This document shows positions 8,332 to 17,340 of a DNA stretch of 49,576 bases, one piece after another. A program made the translations under genes and the position numbers. This stretch comes from UBA11889 sp002313255 (GTDB taxonomy: Bacteria > Pseudomonadota > Gammaproteobacteria > Pseudomonadales > Azotimanducaceae). Where the stretch lies: contig CAJWQX010000018.1 in assembly GCA_913045265.1 (NCBI GenBank), forward strand, positions 1 through 49,576, read 5' to 3'. The notes beneath the pieces were generated by a model. That model saw only the letters and a program-made list of their open reading frames with translations, was not told the origin of the DNA and did not search any database. Each line of letters opens with the position of its first letter. Position 1 is the first letter of the stretch.

Positions 8332-10095
8332 CTACGATGCTTTGCGACGCAGGAAACGGGATCGCAGCATCCAACAGCAGCCGAAGAAGATGAGTCCAAT
8401 CAAACCCGCGATCCCAGCGTAACGCTTGCCGAGAGCCTGAACGCCCCGCACCCCCACCTGTTGGACTTGGTCATAATCGTCGGGAACAGGGAGTACGCCG
8501 TTGGCCTTAACGTAGCGCTCGTATGCGTCGCGCATGCGTCCAAAACGCCCCGGCAGCTCGAGTGCAAGGTCGTGGTATTCGCCTGGATCTTCCGCAATGT
8601 TATAAAGGTGCCATTGGCCGTCGCCCACGGACGGTCTGTTCATGACGATTTTATAGTCGCCTTGAAAGAGGGCGGCGTTACCGCCGACCTCGTAACCAAT
8701 CACCTCAGAGTCATCGCGTACCCGCTCGGTTCGGGCTTGTAAAATCGGAAGAAGCGACTTGCCCGTCATGGGCTCAATGTCTTTTCCTTGGTACTGCGAA
8801 CCAGGATGTTCAACATTTGCGATGTCGAGAACCGTCGCGGCGACGTCTTTGACGTAGGCGAAACCGTGGGAGAGCCTTGACGGAGCTACGACCGGCGGCC
8901 CCGAAATCACAAGTGGGACACGCATGCCTCCTTCGCCAGCATAAAATTTATAGAACGCGAGCGGAGAGGCGGCCGCCGATGCATTATCGGTGCCGAGAAA
9001 GTTGAAACTTCCGCGTTCGCCGAGGCGCTCGATGTCCGTGTGGTAGCCGTTCAGCCGCAGCCACCATCGAAACAACGGCCCGGCCGATGCCAAGGGATCG
9101 GAAGGTTCAGGACCGTTATCTGAGGTGACGATAAAGAGTGTGTTTGTGTATTGGCCCGTCTGCTCTAGGTGACTGATCAAACGGCCAAGGTGGTAGTCCA
9201 TGGCCTCCACCATTCCGGCGTACACGGCCATTTGCTTTGACTGGCGCTCCTGTTCGACTTTGGACAACTGGTCCCATTCTCGGGTTGTCGGCATATCGAA
9301 CAGTTGAGTCGTTGGCCGGACGATTCCTCGTTTAATGGCTTCCTTTAATCTCGTGGTTCGGACCTCGTCCCAGCCGTTCCGGTAACGGTCGGAATATCTG
9401 GCGGTAAATTCTGCCGGTGTTTGCACAGGGATGTGAACTGCTTGAAAAGAGAGGTAACCAAAAAAGGGGCGATCGCTTGACGTGTCACCAATGAACTCGA
9501 TGAGACGATCGACGAGATATTCGGAAGAATAAAAATCGTCAGGGAGCTGCAGTGGTTCGTCGTCTTCGAACCAGCGCGCCTCGTCGTAGAGTGGCAGGTA
9601 CGGTTTTTGCTCCCAATTGTCAGCCCCGGTGTCGGCCAGTGAGACCGACCGCGTGAATCCGCGTGCGTTGGGCATTTGATCTAGCCCCAAGTGCCATTTA
9701 CCCGCCATGTAGGTGCGATAGCCTCCATTGGAAAGTAGTTGCGCGATGGTGACCACGTTGGGACTGAGTGATCCTCGATAGTTAGGGCTATGTGCCTGCT
9801 CGGGGGGTATCGCCTCGGGGATATTGGCTACGCCGGCACGATGCGAATCGACGCCCGTGAGGAGCATTGCCCTGCTCGGGGCGCAACTGGCGGCAGTGTG
9901 GAAGTTTGTAAATGAGATACCTCGTTCGGCCAACGCATCGATGGTCGGAGTGGCAATTTCGCTGCCGTAGACGCCGACATCCGAAAATCCCAAGTCGTCC
10001 GCGAGAATCAGGACGATATTGGGTCGGTCGTCCGCTTTGGCGCTTCCGGCAGCACACGCGAGGCCGAAAAGTAGCAAGTACCATTGCTTGTACAT
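8332..10095 (-). CDS. Membrane-anchored arylsulfatase-type sulfatase
   Basis: A 587-residue exported sulfatase. A signal peptide (MYKQWYLLLFGLACAAGSAKA) precedes the metal-binding motif RPNIVLILADDLGFSD. Cys71 of CAPSR (residues 71-75) is the residue converted to formylglycine in Cys-type sulfatases; TSDNGPEP is the second metal-site region and KWHLG a conserved substrate-site element. A hydrophobic segment near the C-terminus (IAGLIGLIFFGCCWML) followed by RSRFLRRKA suggests a membrane anchor with a short basic tail. The open frame extends upstream to 10263, but the signal peptide fixes the start at 10095. No formylglycine-generating enzyme is in the window. The sulfate ester substrate is unknown. 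Confidence 0.93.
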   Translation of the reverse strand: MYKQWYLLLFGLACAAGSAKADDRPNIVLILADDLGFSDVGVYGSEIATPTIDALAERGISFTNFHTAASCAPSRAMLLTGVDSHRAGVANIPEAIPPEQAHSPNYRGSLSPNVVTIAQLLSNGGYRTYMAGKWHLGLDQMPNARGFTRSVSLADTGADNWEQKPYLPLYDEARWFEDDEPLQLPDDFYSSEYLVDRLIEFIGDTSSDRPFFGYLSFQAVHIPVQTPAEFTARYSDRYRNGWDEVRTTRLKEAIKRGIVRPTTQLFDMPTTREWDQLSKVEQERQSKQMAVYAGMVEAMDYHLGRLISHLEQTGQYTNTLFIVTSDNGPEPSDPLASAGPLFRWWLRLNGYHTDIERLGERGSFNFLGTDNASAAASPLAFYKFYAGEGGMRVPLVISGPPVVAPSRLSHGFAYVKDVAATVLDIANVEHPGSQYQGKDIEPMTGKSLLPILQARTERVRDDSEVIGYEVGGNAALFQGDYKIVMNRPSVGDGQWHLYNIAEDPGEYHDLALELPGRFGRMRDAYERYVKANGVLPVPDDYDQVQQVGVRGVQALGKRYAGIAGLIGLIFFGCCWMLRSRFLRRKAS

Positions 10096-10251
10096 TGATG
10101 CACGATAAGCGTTGCTGGTATGGGAGAGAAGTGCAGGCACTGTGTTTACGAGAAAACCTTTTCGGTCGGTGCTGCCGCAGGTATCGTCTTGTACTGGTCG
10201 ATGGGGTACAGGAGAGACAAGTGTCCGAAGGAAAACGTGGATTGAGTTCTG

Positions 10252-11052
10252 ATGAGTGATCACTTACTTGAGACAATTGATCGGGGGATTGCGACGCTAA
10301 CGATGAACCGACCGGAGGCGCGTAATGCGCTTTCGCCGAGCATGATGGCAGGGCTCGAGGAAGCGATTCCTCGGCTCGCCTGCGATCCCGAGGTACGCGT
10401 CGTCGTGCTCACGGGAAGGGGTGGGGCGTTTTGCGCTGGTGGAGATGTAAAGGGTTTCGCCGGGACGAATGCTGCGTCGGGTCAACGGCCGAGTTTTGAG
10501 GATCGGGTCAAAGGTCTTCGCTCGAGTTCGGAATTGGTACAGCATTTACACGAGATGCCAAAGCCAACCATTGCGGTGATTTCGGGTCCTGCTGCGGGTG
10601 GGGGTCTGTCATTTGCACTTGCGTGCGACATCCGTATCGCGGTGGAGACCGCGAAATTCACGACGGCATTTTCAAAGATTGCGGTGTCGGGTGATTACGG
10701 TGGATCGTACTTTCTCACTCAGCTCGTGGGGACGGCAAAGGCACGCGAACTGTACTTTTCTGCGGACGTCATTGTCGCCCCGGAGGCATTGCAACTGGGC
10801 ATGGTCAATCAAGTCTATGCCGAGGGGGAATTCGAAGAGAAAGCCCAAGCGTACGTGGAACGTTTAGCGGCATTGCCTCCGATCGCCATCGAGTACATGA
10901 AGAAGAACCTTAACAAGGCAATGCGTAGCTCGCTGGCCGACGTCCTCGATCTCGAGGCAGATCACATGACGCGGACTTTTGATACGCAGGACCATCGGAA
11001 TGCGGCGCAAGCCTTTGTAGAGAAGCGTTTGCCCGAGTTCAACGGTCGCTGA
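10252..11052 (+). CDS. Enoyl-CoA hydratase/isomerase family protein
   Basis: A 266-residue crotonase-fold enzyme that acts on acyl-CoA thioesters in fatty-acid or related catabolism. NRPEARNALS, GRGGAFCAGGDVKGF and GPAAGGGLSFALACDIRIA give the CoA-binding loop and the oxyanion-hole glycines. The usual catalytic acid positions lie in the FSKIAVSGDYGGSYFLTQLVG region, where the hydratase glutamate pair is not clearly retained, so isomerase or another crotonase activity is equally possible. It starts divergently from the sulfatase, 156 bases from that gene's signal-peptide start. It stands alone, with a convergent LLM gene downstream. Confidence 0.93.
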   Translation: MSDHLLETIDRGIATLTMNRPEARNALSPSMMAGLEEAIPRLACDPEVRVVVLTGRGGAFCAGGDVKGFAGTNAASGQRPSFEDRVKGLRSSSELVQHLHEMPKPTIAVISGPAAGGGLSFALACDIRIAVETAKFTTAFSKIAVSGDYGGSYFLTQLVGTAKARELYFSADVIVAPEALQLGMVNQVYAEGEFEEKAQAYVERLAALPPIAIEYMKKNLNKAMRSSLADVLDLEADHMTRTFDTQDHRNAAQAFVEKRLPEFNGR

Positions 11053-11084
11053 CGGGACGTCTTAATCCTGCCATCGGTTTAGTT

Positions 11085-11120
11085 ACTTGGGTCGCTAACT
11101 ATTTGTCCCGGGACCCGAGT
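11085..11120. terminator. Inverted repeat between convergent genes, possible terminator
   Basis: ACTTGGGTC (11085-11093) pairs with GACCCGAGT (11112-11120), including one G-T wobble, around an 18-base loop; a further palindrome GTCCCGGGAC overlaps the distal arm. It sits midway between the enoyl-CoA hydratase and LLM stops and could serve both. No T-run follows, so the call is tentative. Confidence 0.4.
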
Positions 11121-11151
11121 CGGCACGAAAAATCGTTTCAACAACTAGTCA

Positions 11152-11967
11152 TCAAGACGCGTAAGTGGATATCGCATCGATGGTCTCTTTTACACGCTCG
11201 ATGGAACGTTGCGACACCAATGAAATGAGACGATCGACGCCGATATCACTGAATGCTTGAACGGTGTCGTCATTGATGGGTACTGATGGAGTCACGCTGA
11301 TCTCGATGTCGGTTGCGCCGGCCTCCTGCAGTCGTCGCAAGACATCACGGGTCTGATCGACATTGAGCGCAAACCCGTACCAACCCTGAGCGTATTCGAC
11401 GGTTCGGCGAATAGCAGCATTGCTTGATCCGCCGACGATGATTGGAGGACCGCCAACTTGGACCGGGCGCGGCTCCGCCCGAACGTTATCGAAGCTTACA
11501 AACTTGCCCTTGAACGACGGGTGATCATCGTTCCAAAGCGATCGCATCGCATGTACGTATTCGTCGGTACGAGCGCCTCGTTCATTAAAAGGGACGCCCA
11601 AGGCGTCGAATTCCTGGTGCAGATAACCGGCACCGATACCAAGCAATAAACGACCGTTCGAAACGACATCAAGGCTCGCCATTTCCTTGGCGAGCACGAC
11701 CGGGTTTCGTTGGGCGATTAATACGATGCCCGTTCCTAACCGAATGGAGTGCGTGACCCCGGCGACGTAGGCGAGGATTGTCGAAGGGTGCAGCATGGCG
11801 AATTCGGGGTCTGCGGGGGACGGAGCTTGCCGCGGTTCCGGAAGGACCACGTGTTCGCCCGTCCAAAGTGAGTCAAGACCGCTGGCCTCCGCGTGTTGTG
11901 CAACTTCGGCAGCAACTAGAGGATCAGCGCAGATGCCCGAACCAATGCCAAATAATCCAATTTTCAT
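11152..11967 (-). CDS. LLM-class flavin- or F420-dependent oxidoreductase
   Basis: A 271-residue luciferase-like TIM barrel. The start MKIGLFGIGSGICADP, then LDSLWTGEHVVLP, the segment HPSTILAYVAGVTHSIRLGTGIVL and RLLLGIGAGYLHQEFDALG are standard for the bacterial luciferase superfamily, and the length suits the single-subunit LLM type. These enzymes use reduced FMN or F420 for monooxygenation or reduction. Names of this family often say F420, but no F420 biosynthesis gene is visible, so the cofactor is open. AAGGATAGGG precedes the ATG. It lies convergent to the enoyl-CoA hydratase and on the same strand as the TauD gene. Confidence 0.92.
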   Translation of the reverse strand: MKIGLFGIGSGICADPLVAAEVAQHAEASGLDSLWTGEHVVLPEPRQAPSPADPEFAMLHPSTILAYVAGVTHSIRLGTGIVLIAQRNPVVLAKEMASLDVVSNGRLLLGIGAGYLHQEFDALGVPFNERGARTDEYVHAMRSLWNDDHPSFKGKFVSFDNVRAEPRPVQVGGPPIIVGGSSNAAIRRTVEYAQGWYGFALNVDQTRDVLRRLQEAGATDIEISVTPSVPINDDTVQAFSDIGVDRLISLVSQRSIERVKETIDAISTYAS

Positions 11968-12056
11968 GCCCTATCCTTGAGTGTAAGTTGTTATTCGATC
12001 TCGCAGCTGAGATCCAAGCCATCGAGATAACTATACGCCCGAAACATGGTTTCCCG

Positions 12057-12908
12057 TCACGCTGCCCATTCGTTGTCTGGCGCGTCGCCTGCAACCGTCG
12101 TCCTCACCATTAGGCGAGCTTGTTGGGGGTCGAACGCGTGACCGCGGTGTAATACACACCGATTGTCCCAGATCACAAGGTCTCCTGGACTCCACTGGTG
12201 TTTCCAAGTCCTTGGCAGCTGCGCTGACTGATCGGTCAACCGCCGCAGAAGTTTACGGCTTGCCGCCATGGGTTGACCGGCAATATGGCTTGCATGTCGG
12301 CCAATAAAAAGGATCTTGCGGCCGCTGTCCGGATGGATTTGGGTGATGGAATGTTCGACCGGAGGTAAGTTGGCTAAATCCGCATGGTTTAAGAGTTCCA
12401 AACCGCCGTGCCAAGCATGACTGAAGCGGAAGTTGTGGATCGCGACTTTGTCCGCTAGCCATGTCTTCATCGAGTCGTCCAGGACGTCGTATCCAGCCCG
12501 CATATCGGCCCATTCCGTTTCGCCACCTGACGCTGGAACCACGTGGGCCGCCAAGAGGGACGCTTTGGCCGCGGTACTTTTGTACGAACTGTCCGTGTGC
12601 CATACCGAGTTTCCAACATTAAATCGCGAAGGCAAACTCGACGACGGTAGCAACTGATTGTTGGCGTCGACGTTAGCAATGCGGGCCGCGCTCGGGCGGC
12701 TACCGCGCTGAAGTCCACGTTCTAGACGGCCAAAGCGTCGGGAAAACGCAAAATGCTCGGCTTCGGTCAGATGCTGGGTCGGAAATAGCAAAACCGCGTA
12801 GCGATACCAAGCGGTTTCAATCGCTTGGAATTCGTTATCGGAAAGCGCGGCCAAAGAAACCGCGCTGATCACCGCCCCGAATGCGTTGGTCACAGGATCA
12901 ATCTTCAT
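12057..12908 (-). CDS. TauD/TfdA family Fe(II)/2-oxoglutarate dioxygenase
   Basis: A 283-residue cytosolic oxygenase. VWHTDSSY supplies the His104-x-Asp106 iron ligands, the distal His lies in RCVLHRGHAFDP near residue 250, and RLMVRTT supplies the Arg that binds 2-oxoglutarate. Family members hydroxylate sulfonates such as taurine, phenoxyacetates or other small acids, often releasing the heteroatom group. The start is set at ATG 12908 (MKIDPVTNAF); the frame extends 16 codons upstream with a Gly/Pro-rich stretch that does not look like family sequence. No sulfonate transporter is nearby, so taurine is not specifically implied. Confidence 0.92.
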   Translation of the reverse strand: MKIDPVTNAFGAVISAVSLAALSDNEFQAIETAWYRYAVLLFPTQHLTEAEHFAFSRRFGRLERGLQRGSRPSAARIANVDANNQLLPSSSLPSRFNVGNSVWHTDSSYKSTAAKASLLAAHVVPASGGETEWADMRAGYDVLDDSMKTWLADKVAIHNFRFSHAWHGGLELLNHADLANLPPVEHSITQIHPDSGRKILFIGRHASHIAGQPMAASRKLLRRLTDQSAQLPRTWKHQWSPGDLVIWDNRCVLHRGHAFDPQQARLMVRTTVAGDAPDNEWAA

Positions 12909-13047
12909 GGGTTTATTATGCCCGATGCCCTCACCACCGGGTGGCTGGTTGAGCAACGCAGCAAACGGTAAGCCCTAACCCTTCCGTTTCACGATTCCGT
13001 CACCACATCTATACTTCCGGATACGCGCTCAATGCGTGAAGGAAGCT

Positions 13048-13668
13048 ATGGGACTATTTAGACAACTCGCCGAAAAACCCTGGGAGGTTCAGACCGCCGA
13101 CGGTCCAGTGTCTAACGAGGGTTCTGCCTTCCCGATTCATCGTCGCGCCGTCGCTATGTACGTGTTTCTGGCGATCGTGGGAGTGCTCTTTTTTCTGTTT
13201 GTTGCCGCCTACCACATGCGGATCGTTCTTAGTACCGATTGGGTCGCACTACCAGAGCCACCACTGCTCTGGGTCAATACCTGTGTCCTGGTGTTATGCA
13301 GTCTGGCGTTTCAACGAGCGCGCAGCACGATTCGTCGCGACTTGATCGATCGCGCACGGTTTGCTTTTTTACTTGCGGGTGTCCTGACGTTGGTGTTCTT
13401 GGCAGGACAAATGATCGTTTGGAAACAGCTTATCGGGATGGGCTATTTTGTTTCCACGAGTCCTGCCAACTCCTTTTTTTACCTCATTACAGCGGTACAC
13501 GGATGTCATCTGGTCGGTGGGTTGGTGGCATGGGTCCGGGTTGCGGTACGTATGCAAGGCCAAGTGCAGGCGTCCGATACAACACTCAATTTTGACTTGT
13601 GCGCCGTGTACTGGCACTTCTTACTCCTTGTGTGGGTAGGGATGTTGGCGCTTTTCCTCACGACCTGA
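13048..13668 (+). CDS. Haem-copper oxidase subunit III family protein
   Basis: A 206-residue protein with five predicted membrane helices (around residues 38-58, 75-92, 107-128, 143-166 and 187-205). WVNTCVLVLCSLAFQRA, LTLVFLAGQMIVWKQL, FFYLITAVHGCHLVGGLVAW and the terminal YWHFLLLVWVGMLALFL match cytochrome c oxidase subunit III, which supports the catalytic subunit of respiratory oxidases. AAGGAAG precedes ATG 13048; an in-frame GTG at 13036 is the alternative. No subunit I or II lies in the window, so this is an orphan copy, next to a copper ATPase. It might serve an oxidase or NO reductase encoded elsewhere. Confidence 0.9.
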   Translation: MGLFRQLAEKPWEVQTADGPVSNEGSAFPIHRRAVAMYVFLAIVGVLFFLFVAAYHMRIVLSTDWVALPEPPLLWVNTCVLVLCSLAFQRARSTIRRDLIDRARFAFLLAGVLTLVFLAGQMIVWKQLIGMGYFVSTSPANSFFYLITAVHGCHLVGGLVAWVRVAVRMQGQVQASDTTLNFDLCAVYWHFLLLVWVGMLALFLTT

Positions 13669-13672
13669 TGGT

Positions 13673-16066
13673 ATGCCCACCTTGAACAAAGAGCGCGCGA
13701 CGTCACATGAGTTGCCTTTGGCAATCGAGGGCATGACGTGTGGCGGTTGTGTGGTCAGGCTTGAGGAGTCGCTGCGGAGCACTCACGGCGTGCTTGATGC
13801 CGTGGTCAACCTCTCTCTGGAACGTGCGGCGGTCGTTATCGACGATGAATCGACGGATCTTGACCAAGTGATGCAGGCGATACGTAAAGCTGGTTTTGAG
13901 GTCGGTCGAGAAGTACGGAAATTCGTTGTCACGGGGATGACGTGCAGCGCTTGCGCACAGCGCGTTGAAGAGGCTTTGATGAACACGGTCGGTGTGATTC
14001 GAGCTGACGTGAATTTGGTGCTCGAACGCGTCAGCGTAACGGTTGTCACACACGTTACCGATGAAGAGCAACTCGTTGATGCAGTCATTCGCGCCGGGTA
14101 CGGATTGGTGTCCATTGCAGAAGAAAACGTTGACCAGAGCGAGGCGAAGTTGCGTCGAGATCGACGCGAAGTGACAGCCGCCTCGTTGCTAACGTTGCCG
14201 TTAGTCGTTCAGATGTTGTTGCAATTTATGGGGTACGACGAATTGCATCTGTTGCCGGCTTTCGAAGTTCTTCTAGCGACGCCGATCCAATTTGTGATGG
14301 GGCTGCGTTTTTATCGCGCGGCTTTGAATGCCGTCAGGAGTCGCAGCACCAACATGGACGTGCTTGTGGTCCTAGGGACGACGGCCGCATACGTATACAG
14401 CTGGTACTTGTTAGTCACATTGGGAGAAGCGGCTGAAGGACAACTCTTTTTTGAAGCATCGGCGGTGGTGATTACGTTGGTGTTGCTAGGTAAGTACCTC
14501 GAGGCGAAGGCCAAGCGAGCTACGAGCGAGGCGGTCCGAACTCTAATGTCTTTGCGTCCCGAGATTGCCCTGGTAAAAACGGCGGCCGGCAATTTGGAAG
14601 AGCGACCGATTGCGGGGGTAAGCATTGGCGATGTGGTGGTATGTCGACCAGGTGACCGTGTGGCCGTTGACGGCAGGGTTATTCAAGGTGAAGCGGAAGT
14701 GGATGAGTCACTGATCACCGGCGAAAGTGTGCCTCTGCTGAAGTCACAAGGCGATACCGTGACCGGAGGTTCGATCAACGTCAATGGCATGTTGGAGATA
14801 GAAACATTAGCCGTAGGCGAAGATTCCACGCTACAGACGATCGTGCGGTTGGTGGAAAGCGCGCAGCTGGGCAAGGCTCGGGTACAGAGCTTGGTTGATC
14901 GAATTACCGTGTGGTTCGTACCGCTTGTTCTAATTCTCGCCGGCATCACCTTTGCGGGTTGGTTTTTGCTGTACGGCGACCTTGAAGCGGCGTTACTGGC
15001 CGCGGTTGCGGTATTGGTCATCGCGTGTCCGTGCGCGTTGGGATTGGCTACGCCAACCGCGATTATGACGGGAACAGGGGCTGCGGCACGCGCTGGGATC
15101 TTGATCCGAGATGTCTCGACACTCGAAGAAGCCCAAGTGCTCAAGCGGATTGTCTTCGATAAGACGGGGACGCTTACTCTGGGGCACCCGCGGGTGCGAC
15201 AAATCACAACGTTAGCGGGTACTGATGAACTTGGCGTACTCGAGATCGCTGCTGCGATACAACAAAACAGCGAGCATCCGCTGGCAAGGGCACTGTGCAA
15301 TGCGGCCGACGAGCGTGGTATTTCGACAGGGCAAAGCGAGGGGTTCGTCAATCGCGTTGGCCAGGGCGTAGAGGGCCGGGTCGCAGGGACTCATTACCTA
15401 TGTGGTAACGATGCCATGGTGCGTGAGTCCGGCCTTGTGGTTCCTTCGATACAGGATTTGAACGAAACGGACACGAAGGTCTGGCTCGCCGACTCGACAC
15501 AAGTGCTTGCTGTTTTTTCGATCCACGATGCGCTACGGACCGAAGCCGCCGAGGCAGTGCGGCAGCTGGAACGAATGCATATTGAAGCCGTCATTGTCTC
15601 GGGCGATGCTCAGGCCGTTGTCCGCTCAGTTGCTGACGATGTGGGCATCGTTGAAGCGTATGGAGGCGTGTCTCCTGAAGGAAAGGCGCAAATGATTTCT
15701 GATTGGATCGAGGGGGGGATTCCGGTCGGGATGGTGGGTGATGGTGTTAACGATAGTCCCGCGTTGGCGGTTGCGAACGTCGGTTTTGCGATGGGTTCGG
15801 GGACTGACGTTGCTATGGAAACGGCGGCAATCACGCTGATGCGTGCTGACCCGCGTTTGGTTCCCGGAGCGATAGACGCGAGTCGTCGCACGTTTCGCAA
15901 AATCAAACAAAATCTTTTCTGGGCGTTTGTCTACAACATCGTGGCAATGCCTCTTGCGATGTTTGGGGCGCTGACCCCGACGATCGCTGGCGCAGCCATG
16001 GCATTGTCGAGTGTCAGCGTTGTCGCCAACTCCCTTCTATTGCGTTCCTGGCGGCCAAACCTATGA
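13673..16066 (+). CDS. copA: Copper-translocating P1B-type ATPase with two metal-binding domains
   Basis: A 797-residue P-type ATPase that exports Cu(I) or delivers it to the cell envelope. Two N-terminal HMA domains carry GMTCGGC (Cys23, Cys26) and GMTCSAC (Cys91, Cys94). The transmembrane CPC motif is in VIACPCALGLATPTA, the phosphatase motif in TGESVP, the phosphorylated Asp in DKTGTLT, the His-Pro pair in SEHPLARAL, and the hinge in GDGVNDSPALA. All motifs needed for activity are present. It starts five bases after the subunit III stop, so the two genes are almost certainly co-transcribed; that suggests copper supply to an oxidase as much as copper resistance. No copper-sensing regulator is adjacent. 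Confidence 0.95.
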   Translation: MPTLNKERATSHELPLAIEGMTCGGCVVRLEESLRSTHGVLDAVVNLSLERAAVVIDDESTDLDQVMQAIRKAGFEVGREVRKFVVTGMTCSACAQRVEEALMNTVGVIRADVNLVLERVSVTVVTHVTDEEQLVDAVIRAGYGLVSIAEENVDQSEAKLRRDRREVTAASLLTLPLVVQMLLQFMGYDELHLLPAFEVLLATPIQFVMGLRFYRAALNAVRSRSTNMDVLVVLGTTAAYVYSWYLLVTLGEAAEGQLFFEASAVVITLVLLGKYLEAKAKRATSEAVRTLMSLRPEIALVKTAAGNLEERPIAGVSIGDVVVCRPGDRVAVDGRVIQGEAEVDESLITGESVPLLKSQGDTVTGGSINVNGMLEIETLAVGEDSTLQTIVRLVESAQLGKARVQSLVDRITVWFVPLVLILAGITFAGWFLLYGDLEAALLAAVAVLVIACPCALGLATPTAIMTGTGAAARAGILIRDVSTLEEAQVLKRIVFDKTGTLTLGHPRVRQITTLAGTDELGVLEIAAAIQQNSEHPLARALCNAADERGISTGQSEGFVNRVGQGVEGRVAGTHYLCGNDAMVRESGLVVPSIQDLNETDTKVWLADSTQVLAVFSIHDALRTEAAEAVRQLERMHIEAVIVSGDAQAVVRSVADDVGIVEAYGGVSPEGKAQMISDWIEGGIPVGMVGDGVNDSPALAVANVGFAMGSGTDVAMETAAITLMRADPRLVPGAIDASRRTFRKIKQNLFWAFVYNIVAMPLAMFGALTPTIAGAAMALSSVSVVANSLLLRSWRPNL

Positions 16067-16148
16067 CGGGTAGCGGGCGGCCCATCCTGATTGGACTTGG
16101 ATTCCGGTAATTTCGTAGACTCCTACGCCCGCCTCTAAGGATGCACGT

Positions 16149-17339
16149 GTGTCTGTTCAACAACGGGATGCTGCTATTGTCGGTATCCATGAATTTCCGT
16201 CTCGCGATGTCGAGGGAGAACTTTCTCCGCTTCACATTAAGGCTCAAAGTGCGAGTAAAGCGCTTGCCGATGCTGGTCTTACCTGGTCTGACGTGGACGG
16301 TATCTATGACGCCGGCGAGGGCGGCGCCAGTGGTTTAACGATCGCCGAATATTTCGGATTAAGTCCGACCGTGATTGACACCACTAATGTCGGTGGAAGC
16401 TCGTATCAATTTCATGCGGCGCACGCGCGCCGAGCTATCGCAGCCGGTAAGGCTCGCGTCGCTTTGTTGACATACGGTTCGACTGCGCACAGCAACGTCG
16501 CCCGCATTGGCACAGGGGGTCGCGGCATGGGAGGGTATCCAGCCGATAATCTTGAATCGTTCGCTGGATTAACGCTGATTGCTAATTACGCGATGTGCGC
16601 GCGTCGGCACATGTTTGAATTTGGCACGACCAGTGAACAGTTAGCTGAAATTTCGGTGGCTACTCGCTGTCACGCGATGCGAAACCCGGATGCCGTTCGT
16701 GCAATGGAAGATTTGGAGTTTCTCGATATCCGGGAAACAACCGTCGACGACGTGGTTAATTCGCGAATGATCGCTGACCCATTACACCTGCTGGAGTGTT
16801 GCATGATTTCGGATGGAGGCGGTGCCGTGGTCATCGCGGCACCGGATGTGGCTCGGGATTGCCGCCATAAACCGGTCTGGATCTTGGGGACAGGGGAGGC
16901 CACTAAGTACCCCGAGGGAGGCGCGGACATTACGTCGAGCGCCGCGGTCCAATCGGGTCCTATTGGTTTCGGCGAAGCGGGCGTCGGTCCAGATGAGATG
17001 GACATCGCCATGATCTATGACTCGTTCAGTATCACGGTTCTTACGATTCTTGAAGACTTGGGCTTCTGTCTAAAAGGCGAGGGTGGACATTGGGTCGAAG
17101 GCGGCCGTCTCCGTTTCGATCAACCCAGCGAGGGCCCTGCCCTCAACACCGATGGTGGTGGTCTATCCTCAAATCACCCGGGCATGCGCGGCATTTTTTT
17201 GCTTATCGAGGCAGCGCGGCAGTTACGTGGCGAAAGCACGGCTCAAGTTGAGGGAGCGAAACTCGCGGTGGCACATGGCAATGGCGGCATGCTGGGCAGT
17301 CGACATAGCGCCGGAACCGTCGTCTTGGGAGGTGATTAA
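16149..17339 (+). CDS. Thiolase-like (SCP2/lipid-transfer type) protein
   Basis: A 396-residue thiolase-fold protein. MSVQQRDAAIVGIHEFPSRD begins the fold; the C-terminal AHGNGGMLGSRHSAGTVVLG supplies the HGNGG-type active-site loop. The position where true thiolases carry the nucleophilic Cys reads TNVGGSSYQFHAAHA, with no Cys, so acyl transfer by a Cys nucleophile is unlikely. Cys-less relatives paired with DUF35 proteins include the Ltp2-type aldolases of steroid side-chain breakdown, and a similar retro-aldol role on an acyl-CoA is a reasonable inference. GTG 16149 has AAGGA seven bases upstream. The stop is directly followed by the DUF35 gene. Confidence 0.9.
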   Translation: MSVQQRDAAIVGIHEFPSRDVEGELSPLHIKAQSASKALADAGLTWSDVDGIYDAGEGGASGLTIAEYFGLSPTVIDTTNVGGSSYQFHAAHARRAIAAGKARVALLTYGSTAHSNVARIGTGGRGMGGYPADNLESFAGLTLIANYAMCARRHMFEFGTTSEQLAEISVATRCHAMRNPDAVRAMEDLEFLDIRETTVDDVVNSRMIADPLHLLECCMISDGGGAVVIAAPDVARDCRHKPVWILGTGEATKYPEGGADITSSAAVQSGPIGFGEAGVGPDEMDIAMIYDSFSITVLTILEDLGFCLKGEGGHWVEGGRLRFDQPSEGPALNTDGGGLSSNHPGMRGIFLLIEAARQLRGESTAQVEGAKLAVAHGNGGMLGSRHSAGTVVLGGD

Positions 17340-17340
17340 C

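Noticed and set aside
14683..15351. 222-residue open frame on the minus strand within copA
   Set aside because: It lies wholly opposite a strongly conserved gene, is Ser/Thr/Arg-rich and has no recognisable motif; it is a shadow of copA codon use.
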